From contig JAEWFF010000043.1 of assembly GCA_023388965.1 (NCBI GenBank), positions 37,501 through 101,500 on the forward strand: 64,000 nt of DNA, written 5' to 3'. A program made the position numbers and the translations under genes. The stretch comes from Pseudomonadota bacterium. GTDB taxonomy: Bacteria; Pseudomonadota; Alphaproteobacteria; Rhizobiales; Methylopilaceae. Below the pieces are notes generated by a model, which was not told the origin of the DNA, did no database searches, and saw only the letters and a program-made list of their open reading frames with translations. This document shows positions 15,072 through 24,118 of this stretch, in pieces; position 1 is the stretch's first letter, and each line of letters begins with the position of its first letter.

Positions 15072-16268
15072 ATGGCTGAGTTCGATACTTTGTTTCGCGC
15101 GGCGTTGCTGCCGGACGGGTCGCAGCAAAATATCTGCGTCAGCGATGGGCGGATTGCCGCCATTGTGAACGAAGCGGAAGATGTTCAGGCTAGCGAAATC
15201 ATCGACGTGGGTGGCGCGCTGGTTCTTCCGGGGTTCATTGATGGCCATGTCCATCTCGACACGACCCTGTTCGGCGATGTCTGGCGCCCGCATCGTCCCT
15301 GTACCGCCGGATTCGATGTCGGCGAACGATTGGCCATACAAAAGGACATGATGGCGATTGCGGCGCCGGTGGAGACACGGGCCGCCGCCCTTATCGAACG
15401 GGCGGTCTCACGCGGCACGACGCGGCTGCGCACCCATGTCGAGATCGATGTTCATTTCGGGCTTCGTCATCTCGAGGCAACGCTTGCGGTGCGCGAGCGA
15501 TATTGCGACGCTGTGGATATCCAGATCGTCGCTCTGGCGCGAGGTCTTCTGAAAACCCCCGGTACGCACGAACTCCTCGAGGAGGCGATGAAGAACGGCG
15601 CCGAGATCGTCGGCGGGCTCGATCCGGCCGGATTCGAAGGCGATGTCGGAAAACATCTCGATATCGTCTTTGCAATGGCGGAGCGGCACGGGACGGGCGT
15701 GGACCTGCATCTGCATGACGGCGGCACGCTCGGCCTTTTCGAGATGGAGGAGATCGCGCGCCGGACGAAAGCGCAGGGCCTGCAGGGCAGGGTGAATGTC
15801 AGCCATGCCTATGCGCTGGGCGAAATGCCCTGGGCGCGGGTGGCCTCGACGGCCGAGCAGCTCGCCGAGACGGGCGTCTCGATCATGACGAATGCGCCGG
15901 GCGATCATGCCTTCCCGCCCGTGCTGGCATTGCGGGAAGCGGGCGTCACCATATTCGCCGGTAATGACGATATCCGCGATTCGTGGTGGCCGTACGGCGA
16001 TGCCGACATGCTCGAACGGGCGATGCTGATCGGCTATCGCTCCGGCTTTCTGACGGACGAGGAACTGGCCGTCGCGTTCGACATGGTCAGCGACAGCGCC
16101 GCGCGCGCGCTGGGTCTGACCGATTACGGCCTCCAGCCCGGCATGAAAGCCGATTTCGTCGTGCTCGATGCCGCGCATATTCCTGAAGCGGTCGTCGCGC
16201 GCCCGCGCCGGAATGCCGTCTACAAAGCGGGACGGCGCGTTGCGTCTGAAGGAGTGTATGGCTCATGA
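15072..16268 (+). CDS. amidohydrolase, cytosine-deaminase-like (paralog 1 of tandem pair)
   Basis: A 398-residue TIM-barrel amidohydrolase. Metal ligands are visible as GHVHLDTT (His59, His61), LHLHDGG, VSHAYALG and GNDDIRDSWWPYGDADML, the last being the position of the catalytic Asp. Where E. coli cytosine deaminase has HCDE this protein has HLHD. The Lys that follows HxHLD in its neighbours is Thr here. It is strongly similar to the next gene, with long shared segments such as IMTNAPG and IGYRSGFLTDE, so the pair arose by duplication. Likely role is hydrolysis or deamination of an N-heterocycle; substrate unknown. Confidence 0.85.
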   Translation: MAEFDTLFRAALLPDGSQQNICVSDGRIAAIVNEAEDVQASEIIDVGGALVLPGFIDGHVHLDTTLFGDVWRPHRPCTAGFDVGERLAIQKDMMAIAAPVETRAAALIERAVSRGTTRLRTHVEIDVHFGLRHLEATLAVRERYCDAVDIQIVALARGLLKTPGTHELLEEAMKNGAEIVGGLDPAGFEGDVGKHLDIVFAMAERHGTGVDLHLHDGGTLGLFEMEEIARRTKAQGLQGRVNVSHAYALGEMPWARVASTAEQLAETGVSIMTNAPGDHAFPPVLALREAGVTIFAGNDDIRDSWWPYGDADMLERAMLIGYRSGFLTDEELAVAFDMVSDSAARALGLTDYGLQPGMKADFVVLDAAHIPEAVVARPRRNAVYKAGRRVASEGVYGS

Positions 16269-17488
16269 AAGAGGTTGGGCAGACCGCAGGCCGGACGATT
16301 TTCGAAAATGTGCGCCTGGCCGATGGCAACGTGGTTGCGTTGACGGTCGAGGCCGGGAAATTCGTGGCGCCGAACTCCGGATCGTCCGCTCAACCGGTAT
16401 CGCGCGTCGATCTTGCCGGGGCGCTCGTTCTGCCGGCCCTGATCGACGGCCATATTCATCTCGACAAAACCTTTCTGGGCCATGGCTGGCGCCCGCATCG
16501 TCCGTGTACGGCCGGGTTCAATGTGCGGGAGCGTGTCGCCTTCGAGAAGGAGGAGCTTGCCGCCGCCGGCGATATCGTGCGCCGGGCCTCGACGCTCGTC
16601 GAGCGTGTCGTTGCATATGGTACGGGCCATCTGCGCTGCCATGTCGACATCTCTCCGGATTTCGGCCTGAAAAATCTCGAAGCCGTCAACGAAGTGCGCG
16701 AGCTTTATGCGGATTGTATCGACATCGAGATCGTCGCCTTTCCGCAGAGCGGCATCATGACATCGCCCGGCACCGCGGACCTGCTCGACGGTGCGCTGTC
16801 GAACGGCGCGGATCTGATCGGCGGGCTGGATCCGGCAACCTATGACGGCGATATCAATGCGCATCTCGATGTCGTGTTCGGCCTTGCCGAGCGGCACGGG
16901 GCCGGCATCGACATACATCTGCACGATGGCGATCTGCTCGGCGTGTTCGAGATCGAGGACATCTGCCGGCGCACGATTGCGGCCGGAATGCAGAACCGGG
17001 TTGCGATCAGCCACGCCTATTCGCTCGGCCAGGTTCCGGACGCCGTCGTGAAACGGGCCGCCGATCTCCTGGCCGAGGCCGGCGTCGCGATCATGACGAA
17101 TGCGCCGGGCAATCACGGTTTTCCGCCGGTGCGCGCCCTGCACGATGCCGGTGTCACGGTATTCGGGGGTAACGACAATATTCGCGATGCGTGGTGGCCC
17201 TACGGCGAGGGCGACATGCTCGAACGGGCGATGATTATCGGCTACCGCTCCGGTTTCCTCACGGACGAGGATCTTTCGCTCGCGTTTGATCTGACGAGCA
17301 GCCATGCGGCCCGTGTGCTTGGCCTTGAAGGATATGGCATCGCGCCCGGAAATCCGGCGAATTTCATCGTGGTCGATGCCGCCTCCGTGCCGGAGGCCGT
17401 CGTGGCACGGCCCGTGCGCGAACGAGTCTACAAGAACGGAAACCTTGTCGCCGAAGGCGGGCGTCTGGCCAACGGTACGCGCCTTTAG
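16265..17488 (+). CDS. amidohydrolase, cytosine-deaminase-like (paralog 2 of tandem pair)
   Basis: A 407-residue protein that overlaps the previous gene by four bases (ATGA). Metal and catalytic motifs are GHIHLDKT (His63, His65), IHLHDGD, ISHAYSLG and GNDNIRDAWWPYGEGDML. It keeps the HxHLDK lysine that its tandem paralog lost, so the two may have different substrates or act on successive intermediates. It ends the catabolic locus and converges on nosX with only nine bases between the genes. Confidence 0.85.
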   Translation: MKEVGQTAGRTIFENVRLADGNVVALTVEAGKFVAPNSGSSAQPVSRVDLAGALVLPALIDGHIHLDKTFLGHGWRPHRPCTAGFNVRERVAFEKEELAAAGDIVRRASTLVERVVAYGTGHLRCHVDISPDFGLKNLEAVNEVRELYADCIDIEIVAFPQSGIMTSPGTADLLDGALSNGADLIGGLDPATYDGDINAHLDVVFGLAERHGAGIDIHLHDGDLLGVFEIEDICRRTIAAGMQNRVAISHAYSLGQVPDAVVKRAADLLAEAGVAIMTNAPGNHGFPPVRALHDAGVTVFGGNDNIRDAWWPYGEGDMLERAMIIGYRSGFLTDEDLSLAFDLTSSHAARVLGLEGYGIAPGNPANFIVVDAASVPEAVVARPVRERVYKNGNLVAEGGRLANGTRL

Positions 17489-17497
17489 AGGCCGGTA

Positions 17498-18499
17498 TCA
17501 GCCTATCGCGATCCGCTCCCCGTTCTGCCCATACATGATCGCGCGCGTGTCGGCGAAAGAGGCCAGTATCCGGCGCGCGGCGGCCTCGTCCGTCATGGCG
17601 ATCGCGGTCGAAAGGGCGTCGGCGGCTGTCGCCGTGGGGCTCGTGACCGTGACCGAGCGGTAGAGCGCGGGGCAGAGGCCCGAACGCGGATCGAACAGAT
17701 GGTGGAAGTTTCCGGCGGCGTCGAATGTGAAGCCGTATGCGCCCGATGTGGAAACCGCGCGGTCGATCACGTCGAGCGTCTCCTTGATGTCGTCCGGCGC
17801 GGCGGGATCGGAAATGCCGATGCGCCAGGGCTGTGCGTCCGGACGAGGGCCGATGGCGCGCGCTTCGCCCAGATTGACCATGCTGTGGTCCATGCCGCCG
17901 CGCCTCAAAAGATCGACCACGCGGTCGGTGATGTAGCCTTGCGCGACGCCGTTCAGCGTCAGCGCCGCCCCGCGCGGCAGGACAATGCGGTCGTCGCCGA
18001 TCACGACCCTGTCGAAACCGATATGAGCACGCGTGTTATCGATGGCATCGTGTGAAGGGCCGGATGGATCGGCGTCCGGACGGGCGAAATGAGCCTGGAA
18101 CAGAAGCCAGAGCGGCTGCACGCTCGGATCGAACGCGCCGTCCGTGATCTGATGGAAGCGGCGCGATGCCGACAGAAGCTCGACGAACTCAACGGGCGGC
18201 GCGGCGAGCGCGCCGTCGCGATTGAGCCGAGCCAGCGCGGAATCGGTGCTGTAAAGACTGAATATCTGCTCCAGCCGCTCAATCTCCGCGAGCGCCGCGC
18301 GCAACAGAGCTTGGGCGTGGTTGCGGTCGGGATGATGAAGCTCCATGCTGGCCTCGGCGCCGAGCACATGCCCGCGCCACACCACGGGATCGCTACCCGT
18401 CGCCCGAGCACGAGACAGGCCGGGCAGAAGCGCCATTCCGGCCGCGGCCGCGCTGATTGACAGGATGCGGCGGCGGCTGATATTGCGTACGGACGTCAT
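17498..18499 (-). CDS. nosX: NosX, FAD:protein FMN transferase (ApbE family)
   Basis: A 333-residue periplasmic protein with a twin-arginine-like signal (SRRRILSISAAAAG). The ApbE fold is shown by LEQIFSLYSTDSALARLNR, TLNGVAQGYITD and HHLFDPRSG near the C-terminus. It covalently attaches FMN to a Thr in the periplasmic domain of NosR, whose SGAT motif is encoded upstream in the same operon. It is the last gene of the nos operon; its start codon lies one base after the nosL stop. Confidence 0.9.
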   Translation of the reverse strand: MTSVRNISRRRILSISAAAAGMALLPGLSRARATGSDPVVWRGHVLGAEASMELHHPDRNHAQALLRAALAEIERLEQIFSLYSTDSALARLNRDGALAAPPVEFVELLSASRRFHQITDGAFDPSVQPLWLLFQAHFARPDADPSGPSHDAIDNTRAHIGFDRVVIGDDRIVLPRGAALTLNGVAQGYITDRVVDLLRRGGMDHSMVNLGEARAIGPRPDAQPWRIGISDPAAPDDIKETLDVIDRAVSTSGAYGFTFDAAGNFHHLFDPRSGLCPALYRSVTVTSPTATAADALSTAIAMTDEAAARRILASFADTRAIMYGQNGERIAIG

Positions 18500-18500
18500 G

Positions 18501-19043
18501 TCAGTGACTCCCGGTGTGCGGCGTCTCCGGCGCGGCGTCTCCGGTCTCCGCATTGCCGAGCACGTAATCCTGCGGAACCTCGTCGAAACGGCGAATGTCC
18601 CCGCCATAGGTGCGCACGAACTCCTGAGCCGCCTCCTCGGTCGAGAAGGGTACCGTTTCCGGCGCGCCCATGCCACCCGCGCGCGTGCTGCCGATGACGA
18701 AATAGGCCTTGCGCGCCTCGACCCAGTTGGTCGCGCCGGGGTGGTCCCAATCCTGCGTCTTCGCCATGTCGGAGACGTAGATCGCGCGAATGTCCTTCGG
18801 TTCCTCCGGAAGCATGGTGAAGGCGAACACGTCGCGCGCTGAGGAGAACCACACAGGTTCGAGGCGGCTTTCGAGGATGATGTGGCCCTTTGGCCCCGGA
18901 TGTTCGAGAACGTTCATGCCGCAATAATTGCCCATCGCGGAAGTCGTCAGTTCGAACGGCGGGGGCGGCGCCTCGGCCACCCTGTCCTCGCCGCAGGCGG
19001 CGAGCACGAGCACGAGCGCGAAGGCGGCGAGCTTTTTGTGCAT
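18501..19043 (-). CDS. nosL: NosL, copper-binding lipoprotein of nitrous oxide reductase maturation
   Basis: A 180-residue lipoprotein. The signal LVLVLAACGED contains a lipobox cysteine. The NosL core includes MGNYCGMNVLEHPGPKGHIIL with a Cu-ligand Cys-x-Met. NosL delivers Cu(I) to apo-NosZ. The start ATG overlaps the nosY stop by one base; longer upstream open frame belongs to antisense reading of nosY and is not coding. Confidence 0.92.
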   Translation of the reverse strand: MHKKLAAFALVLVLAACGEDRVAEAPPPPFELTTSAMGNYCGMNVLEHPGPKGHIILESRLEPVWFSSARDVFAFTMLPEEPKDIRAIYVSDMAKTQDWDHPGATNWVEARKAYFVIGSTRAGGMGAPETVPFSTEEAAQEFVRTYGGDIRRFDEVPQDYVLGNAETGDAAPETPHTGSH

Positions 19044-19873
19044 TACAATTCCCTTCGCGAAAATGTCAGGGCGGCAAGCCCGAGCGGGATCGCGGCCCAG
19101 GCGATGAGCGTCCCGATCAATACGCCCGGCGACAGCGAGGAGTTCGCCGCAACGCCGGCCATGCCCGACAGAGAGCTGACGCCATCGGAGCTCGTCAGGT
19201 TGAGCAGGCGGTAGATGTCGGTCGGGTTGAAGATCAGAAGCGCGTCGAGCAGCCCGCCCGATATTATGCGCCCTTGATCGACGACGAGAAGGGCGAGCAG
19301 GCCCATATCGTAGATGAGGACGAACAACAGCCAGATGCCGATGGCGATGCCGGCCGCCGTGCCGCGCGCGCGCACGAGTGCGCTTGCCAGATAGCCGAGC
19401 GCGATGAACGCCGCACCGAGCAGGATCGAACTGCCGATCATGGCCATGAACGACAGCCAGCTTTCCGTCTCGATGGCGGCGCCCATGGCCAGTAGTGCAA
19501 GTACGGACGCGCCATAGCCGATCAGGGTGGCGAAAGCGAGAATGGCGAGATGGCCGACGAACTTGCCGAGCAATACCTGCCAGCGCGCGATTGGATAGCT
19601 CAAAAGAAGCAGCATCGTGCCGCGCTCCATCTCGCCGACGATTGCGTCGTGCGAGATCAGAAGCGCGATCAGCGGCAGAAGGAAGATCGTCAGACTCGAC
19701 AGGCTGACGATGACGATGTCGAGCGGGCGCACGCCGACCTCGCCGGTCGGCGCGCTGCCGAGAAAGGTCAAGGTCAGCGCAAGAGCCGCCAGCAGCAGGG
19801 TCGTTGCCAGAACCCAGCGATTGCGGATGCCCTCCTGAATTTCCTTGAGAGCGACGATGCCGATATTCGTCAT
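19043..19873 (-). CDS. nosY: NosY, ABC-2 type permease for nitrous oxide reductase maturation
   Basis: A 276-residue membrane protein with six hydrophobic segments. SHDAIVGEMERGTMLLLLSYP is the conserved cytoplasmic ABC-2 segment. It forms the NosFY transporter with the ATPase encoded immediately upstream (four-base overlap) and works with periplasmic NosD in CuZ cluster assembly. Confidence 0.93.
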   Translation of the reverse strand: MTNIGIVALKEIQEGIRNRWVLATTLLLAALALTLTFLGSAPTGEVGVRPLDIVIVSLSSLTIFLLPLIALLISHDAIVGEMERGTMLLLLSYPIARWQVLLGKFVGHLAILAFATLIGYGASVLALLAMGAAIETESWLSFMAMIGSSILLGAAFIALGYLASALVRARGTAAGIAIGIWLLFVLIYDMGLLALLVVDQGRIISGGLLDALLIFNPTDIYRLLNLTSSDGVSSLSGMAGVAANSSLSPGVLIGTLIAWAAIPLGLAALTFSRREL

Positions 19874-20787
19874 GGCGCGGCGTGCTCCGAACGCAGGAAA
19901 TAGGCATACAATTCATCGAGCGAGGGCGGCAGGACATCGAGATTGTCGACCGGCAGTCCTTCGCGCGTCAGCCGGTGCAGCACGGGGATCTTGTCGTCGT
20001 CTCCCGCCTCGATCTCGACCATGTGCCCGTTGACGCGCCGCCATGTGCCGGGCGCGCCGAGCCAGTCGTCATTACCGGTATTGCCATCCGTCATGGTGAT
20101 GCGGATGCGCGTCGGCAGGCGGGCGATGCGGCGCAATTCGTCGACCGTGCCGTCCGCGACCTTGAGACCACGATTCATGATGACGACGCGCCCCGCGCGC
20201 TCCTCGAGTTCCGTCAGGGCGTGCGAAGACAAAAGCACGGTCGTGCCGCCGGCGCGCAATTCCTCGACAATGGCGTAGAAGACGAGCCGCAGCGCAGGGT
20301 CGAGGCCGGTCGTCGGCTCGTCGAGCAGCAATACGCGCGGCTGGCCGAGCAGCGCCTGCGCAAGACCGAGGCGCTGGCGCATGCCCTTGGAATAGCCGCC
20401 GACCCGGCGGTCGGCGGCATGGGCAAGCTCGACGCGCTCCAGCAACGCGCCGATGATCTTCTCCGGCTGGCGCTTCAGCCGCGCGTAAAAGCGCAATGTC
20501 TCGCGCCCCGTCAGCGCGGTGTTGAAGGATACGCTTTCCGGCAGATAGCCGAGCTGGCGGCGGCCGGCGAATTCGCCCGCCGCCGGATCGTCGCCCAGAA
20601 CCTCGATCGTGCCGGAGGTCGGACGGATCAGGCCGAGCATCAGCTTCATGAGCGTCGTCTTGCCGGCGCCATTATGGCCGACAAGCGCGATGGTCTCGCC
20701 CTCGCGGAGATCAAGCGAGACGCCGCGCACCGCCTGAACGGTGCCGAAATTCTTCGTGACGTCTGCGAGGCGGATGGGACATGTCAT
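19870..20787 (-). CDS. nosF: NosF, ABC transporter ATPase for nitrous oxide reductase maturation
   Basis: A 305-residue ATPase with Walker A GHNGAGKTT at about residues 37-45, signature YSKGMRQRLGLAQALL and Walker B VLLLDEPTTGLD, all intact. A C-terminal extension of about 80 residues follows the ATPase core. It overlaps both nosD and nosY by four bases, consistent with the NosDFY complex. Confidence 0.93.
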   Translation of the reverse strand: MTCPIRLADVTKNFGTVQAVRGVSLDLREGETIALVGHNGAGKTTLMKLMLGLIRPTSGTIEVLGDDPAAGEFAGRRQLGYLPESVSFNTALTGRETLRFYARLKRQPEKIIGALLERVELAHAADRRVGGYSKGMRQRLGLAQALLGQPRVLLLDEPTTGLDPALRLVFYAIVEELRAGGTTVLLSSHALTELEERAGRVVIMNRGLKVADGTVDELRRIARLPTRIRITMTDGNTGNDDWLGAPGTWRRVNGHMVEIEAGDDDKIPVLHRLTREGLPVDNLDVLPPSLDELYAYFLRSEHAAP

Positions 20788-22157
20788 GACGGATCGGCCG
20801 GCCTTTCAGGGGGCGTCATGAGTGGGTGATTGTCGACCACGCCGCCGGGCAGGATGGCGGGAAAGCGCGCCTGCGCCCAGCGGATGACCTGAACGGCAGG
20901 GCTGTTCATCAGGATCTTCGCCTGCGGCGACATCCACAATACGCGGTCAACCAGCCCGTTCGGCCGGTAAGGGGAATCGGCGATGCCGTCCTGATCGAGG
21001 TCGAAGGCCGCATTGTCGCTCCAGTAGTTTCCCCGTCCCTCCGAGGACCAGTCGAGATGGCGCGTGCCGACATATTTGACCTGGCTGCGATTGCGCACGA
21101 AGGCGTTGCCGGAAATCCTGTTGCGTTCCGATCCGGCCGTGAAGTGGATGCCGATCTCGCAGCCCTCGAACCAGTTGTTGCGGAAGGTGTTGGTGTTGGC
21201 GTTGTAGATGAAGACGCATTTCTCCGGCCCGTTGCGGGCGCCGTCGCCCACCGGCGTTTCGCGCTCCGTCGATACGCCGTGCGTATTGCCCGAGCGGGTG
21301 CCCGCGCCGAGCCAGCGCGAGGCCGGCTGAAGCCGCGCAATGACCTTGTTGCCTTCGATGCGCGATCCGTTGGCGTAATTGAACAGCAGGCCATGGTCGC
21401 GGTCGCCGTCCGACACATTGTTCCGCATGACCAGCCGGTGGGAATACATCATCGCATATCCGACCGAGTTACCGGTCGAGACATTGCCGCTGATCTCGCT
21501 GTCGTTCGTGTACATATAGTGAACGGCGAAGCGCAGATTGCTGAAGCGGTTGCTGTTGAAGACATTGCGCTTGCTCGCCGACGCGAAGATGCCGTCGCGG
21601 CCGAAGCTGATATCGTTGTCGAGGACGCGCGCGCCCGGTGCGTTCCACACGGTCACGCCGTTACCGGCCTCGGCGCTGCGGCCCTCGCGAAAACCTTCGA
21701 TCCGGTTGCCGCGCACCAGCGAATCTTCGGCGCCGCGCACATAGACGCCGTACAGATTGCCGATAACTTCGTTGTTCTCGACCCTCGCCCCGGTCGCGGT
21801 GCGGGCGAGGAAAATGCCTGCATCCGGACCCTCTATATTGGTGCCCGAACCCGTGACGCGGATGCCGCGGACCGCCGCGCCGGGAGCCTCGACCGTAACC
21901 ACGCTGCCGGTGCCCGGCCCGTGTATTTCGGCGCCGGCTGCGCCCTGAAGGGAAATCGCATTGGCGATGCGCACCGGGCCGCGATGCACGCCCGCGGACA
22001 GATGCACGACATCGCCGGGTGCCGCGGCATCGATCCTGCGCTGCAGGTCGTCGTCGGGCGATACGGAAATCTCGGCGGCCGACAAAACCGTTCCGGCGGC
22101 GAACAGACTCGCCGCCGGAAGCAGTGTCAGGCTGAAATATCTCAGCCGCTTTCGCAT
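20784..22157 (-). CDS. nosD: NosD, periplasmic copper-cluster maturation protein
   Basis: A 457-residue protein with a Sec signal (cleavage near LSAAE). The body is a right-handed parallel beta-helix (CASH repeats), visible as recurring VRGNRIEGF, VLDNDISFG and MRNNVSDGD units. A C-terminal YWSDNAAFDLDQDGIADSPY segment is typical of NosD. It starts directly after the nosZ stop codon and acts with NosFY in loading NosZ. Confidence 0.93.
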   Translation of the reverse strand: MRKRLRYFSLTLLPAASLFAAGTVLSAAEISVSPDDDLQRRIDAAAPGDVVHLSAGVHRGPVRIANAISLQGAAGAEIHGPGTGSVVTVEAPGAAVRGIRVTGSGTNIEGPDAGIFLARTATGARVENNEVIGNLYGVYVRGAEDSLVRGNRIEGFREGRSAEAGNGVTVWNAPGARVLDNDISFGRDGIFASASKRNVFNSNRFSNLRFAVHYMYTNDSEISGNVSTGNSVGYAMMYSHRLVMRNNVSDGDRDHGLLFNYANGSRIEGNKVIARLQPASRWLGAGTRSGNTHGVSTERETPVGDGARNGPEKCVFIYNANTNTFRNNWFEGCEIGIHFTAGSERNRISGNAFVRNRSQVKYVGTRHLDWSSEGRGNYWSDNAAFDLDQDGIADSPYRPNGLVDRVLWMSPQAKILMNSPAVQVIRWAQARFPAILPGGVVDNHPLMTPPERPADPS

Positions 22158-24071
22158 TTACGCCGCGCGAGGCTCGACGATCATGCGGCCGGTCATCTCC
22201 ATGTGCATGGCGTGGCAGAACCACTGGCAATAATACCAGTAGACGCCGGGCCGGTCGGCCTTGAACGTCACGGAGGCTGTCGCCTGCGGGCCGACTTCCA
22301 TGGCCACGCCGTAGTTGACGATGGTGAAGCCGTGGGTGAGGTCCTCGACCTCGTCCATATTCGTCACATAGACCGTGACCTCGTCGCCCTCCTTGACCGT
22401 GAAGTCTTCGAGGCTGAAGGATGGCGCGATCGAGTGCATGTACACGCGCACCTTGTCGCCGTCACGGATGACGTCGGCGGCGGAGGTGAGGTCGATCTTG
22501 TCGGCCTCGGCCTGCTTGCGGGCGTCCTCGAACATCGGGTCGTTGCGGTCCCAGATCGAAACCGGATTGATCTTGGAACGGTGGACGATGGTGGCGTCGT
22601 GCGGCTCGGCGAAGCTCGGGCCGTCATGCACGATCACCATTTCGTCGCCCGAAATGTCGATCAGCTGGTCGTTCTCCGGCTTCAGCGGGCCGACATTGAG
22701 GAAGCGGTCCTTCGAGAACTTGTTCAGCGAGATCAGCCATTTTCCATCGGCCTCTTTGGTCTGGCCCATGGAGGTGTGGTTGTGGCCGGGCTGGTAGTGA
22801 ACGTCGAGCTTCTGGATGATCGGATCGACCTTCTCGCCCTTATAGGCCTGCATGGCCTTCTCGATGTTCCACTTGCAGACCTGGCTGTCGATGAACAGGG
22901 TCGTGTACGCATTGCCGCGCCCGTCATAGGCGGTGTGGAGCGGGCCGAGGCCGAGCTCCGGCTCGGCGACGACGGTGTCTCGCGGCTGAATCTTATCGGC
23001 GAACAGATCGTCGAACTTGCGCACGTCGAACACGGTGACGGTCGGTGACAATTTGCCGTTGGCCACCACATGGATGCCGTCCGGCGCGGTGTTCATGCCG
23101 TGCGGCCCGTTGGCGACCGGAATGTAGCGCGTGTAGCGCGAGCCCTTGCGCCCGTCGAGCACGGGAACGCCGCCGATCTCCTTGAAGTCGCCTTTCTTGA
23201 CGGCTTCTTCGATGGCCTTGATGTCGAACACGACCACATGGTCCTGCTCGTTCATCATGGTTTCGGCGAGCGTCAGGCCTTCTTCCGAGTTGTAGCAGGT
23301 CGAGAAGCAGTATTTACCCTGATAGTCGGCATCGACATTGTCGAGATTGCCGCTCACCATGACCTGCCACGCGACTTCCATGGTCTCGCCGTCGATGGCC
23401 GAGAAGATGGAATGATACTGTGAATTGTCGTCGAGGATCTTGCCGTCGTTCGGCACGGGGATTCGGTATTCGCCATTGGCGAACACATAGCCGGTCTTCG
23501 GATATTTCTGCACGCGCAGGCCGTGGACCGTGTACTGGTTCGGAAGCTCGATGATCTTGTCGCACTTCATCACGTCGAGCCGGATGCGGCAGACGCGGGT
23601 ATTGGCCTTGTCGTTGGCGTACAGATAGCGGCCGTCATAGGTACCGTCGGTCTGCGAGGGATGCGGATGGTGCAGGTCGCCGTTGAGGTAGATGCCGCCC
23701 TTGTCTTCGAGATATTTGCGCGTCTCGGGCGTCAGATTCTCGGTGAGGATCTTGCGGCTTTCATTGGTCTGACCCCAGCCGGTGGCGCTGCAGCGGTTGA
23801 ACACCGGAATGCGCATCAGTTCGCGCATTGACGGCAGGCCGAGAATACGTACCTCGCCGCTCTGGCCGCTCGAGAAGAAGACGTAGTACTCGTCGAGATC
23901 GCCGGGCTTCACCTCGAAGGAATGAGCGCCGCCCGCGGCCGGCTGCGCGAGCGCCGGCGAAACGGGGCTCGCGCCATCGGTGCCGACGGTCAAGCCGCCG
24001 GCAAAACCGGCGGAGCCGGCAACCGCCGCTCCGAGTACTCCACGACGGCTGATTCCGTTTTTCGTGTCCAT
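22158..24071 (-). CDS. nosZ: NosZ, nitrous oxide reductase (clade I)
   Basis: A 637-residue periplasmic enzyme that reduces N2O to N2. The ATG at 24071 follows GGAGGCACAG; upstream in-frame codons lack a ribosome site. The Tat signal ISRRGVLGAAVAG marks clade I. The CuA site is intact: Cys615, Cys619, His623, Met626 within CQWFCHAMHMEM. All seven CuZ histidines can be placed: DLHHPH, VHGLRV, NGPHGMN, GPLHTAYDG, GHNHTSM and EPHDATIVH. Length matches the family. With nosR, D, F, Y, L and X next to it the system appears complete. Confidence 0.97.
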   Translation of the reverse strand: MDTKNGISRRGVLGAAVAGSAGFAGGLTVGTDGASPVSPALAQPAAGGAHSFEVKPGDLDEYYVFFSSGQSGEVRILGLPSMRELMRIPVFNRCSATGWGQTNESRKILTENLTPETRKYLEDKGGIYLNGDLHHPHPSQTDGTYDGRYLYANDKANTRVCRIRLDVMKCDKIIELPNQYTVHGLRVQKYPKTGYVFANGEYRIPVPNDGKILDDNSQYHSIFSAIDGETMEVAWQVMVSGNLDNVDADYQGKYCFSTCYNSEEGLTLAETMMNEQDHVVVFDIKAIEEAVKKGDFKEIGGVPVLDGRKGSRYTRYIPVANGPHGMNTAPDGIHVVANGKLSPTVTVFDVRKFDDLFADKIQPRDTVVAEPELGLGPLHTAYDGRGNAYTTLFIDSQVCKWNIEKAMQAYKGEKVDPIIQKLDVHYQPGHNHTSMGQTKEADGKWLISLNKFSKDRFLNVGPLKPENDQLIDISGDEMVIVHDGPSFAEPHDATIVHRSKINPVSIWDRNDPMFEDARKQAEADKIDLTSAADVIRDGDKVRVYMHSIAPSFSLEDFTVKEGDEVTVYVTNMDEVEDLTHGFTIVNYGVAMEVGPQATASVTFKADRPGVYWYYCQWFCHAMHMEMTGRMIVEPRAA

Positions 24072-24118
24072 CTGTGCCTCCAAAACAGGCGCTGCTGATC
24101 GGTTCCCGACCGCGCCCA

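Noticed and set aside
20826..23048. Long plus-strand open frame of about 740 codons across nosD and nosZ
   Set aside because: It is antisense to two clearly real genes, is rich in Arg/Asp/Val/His typical of GC-rich antisense frames, and has no motif.
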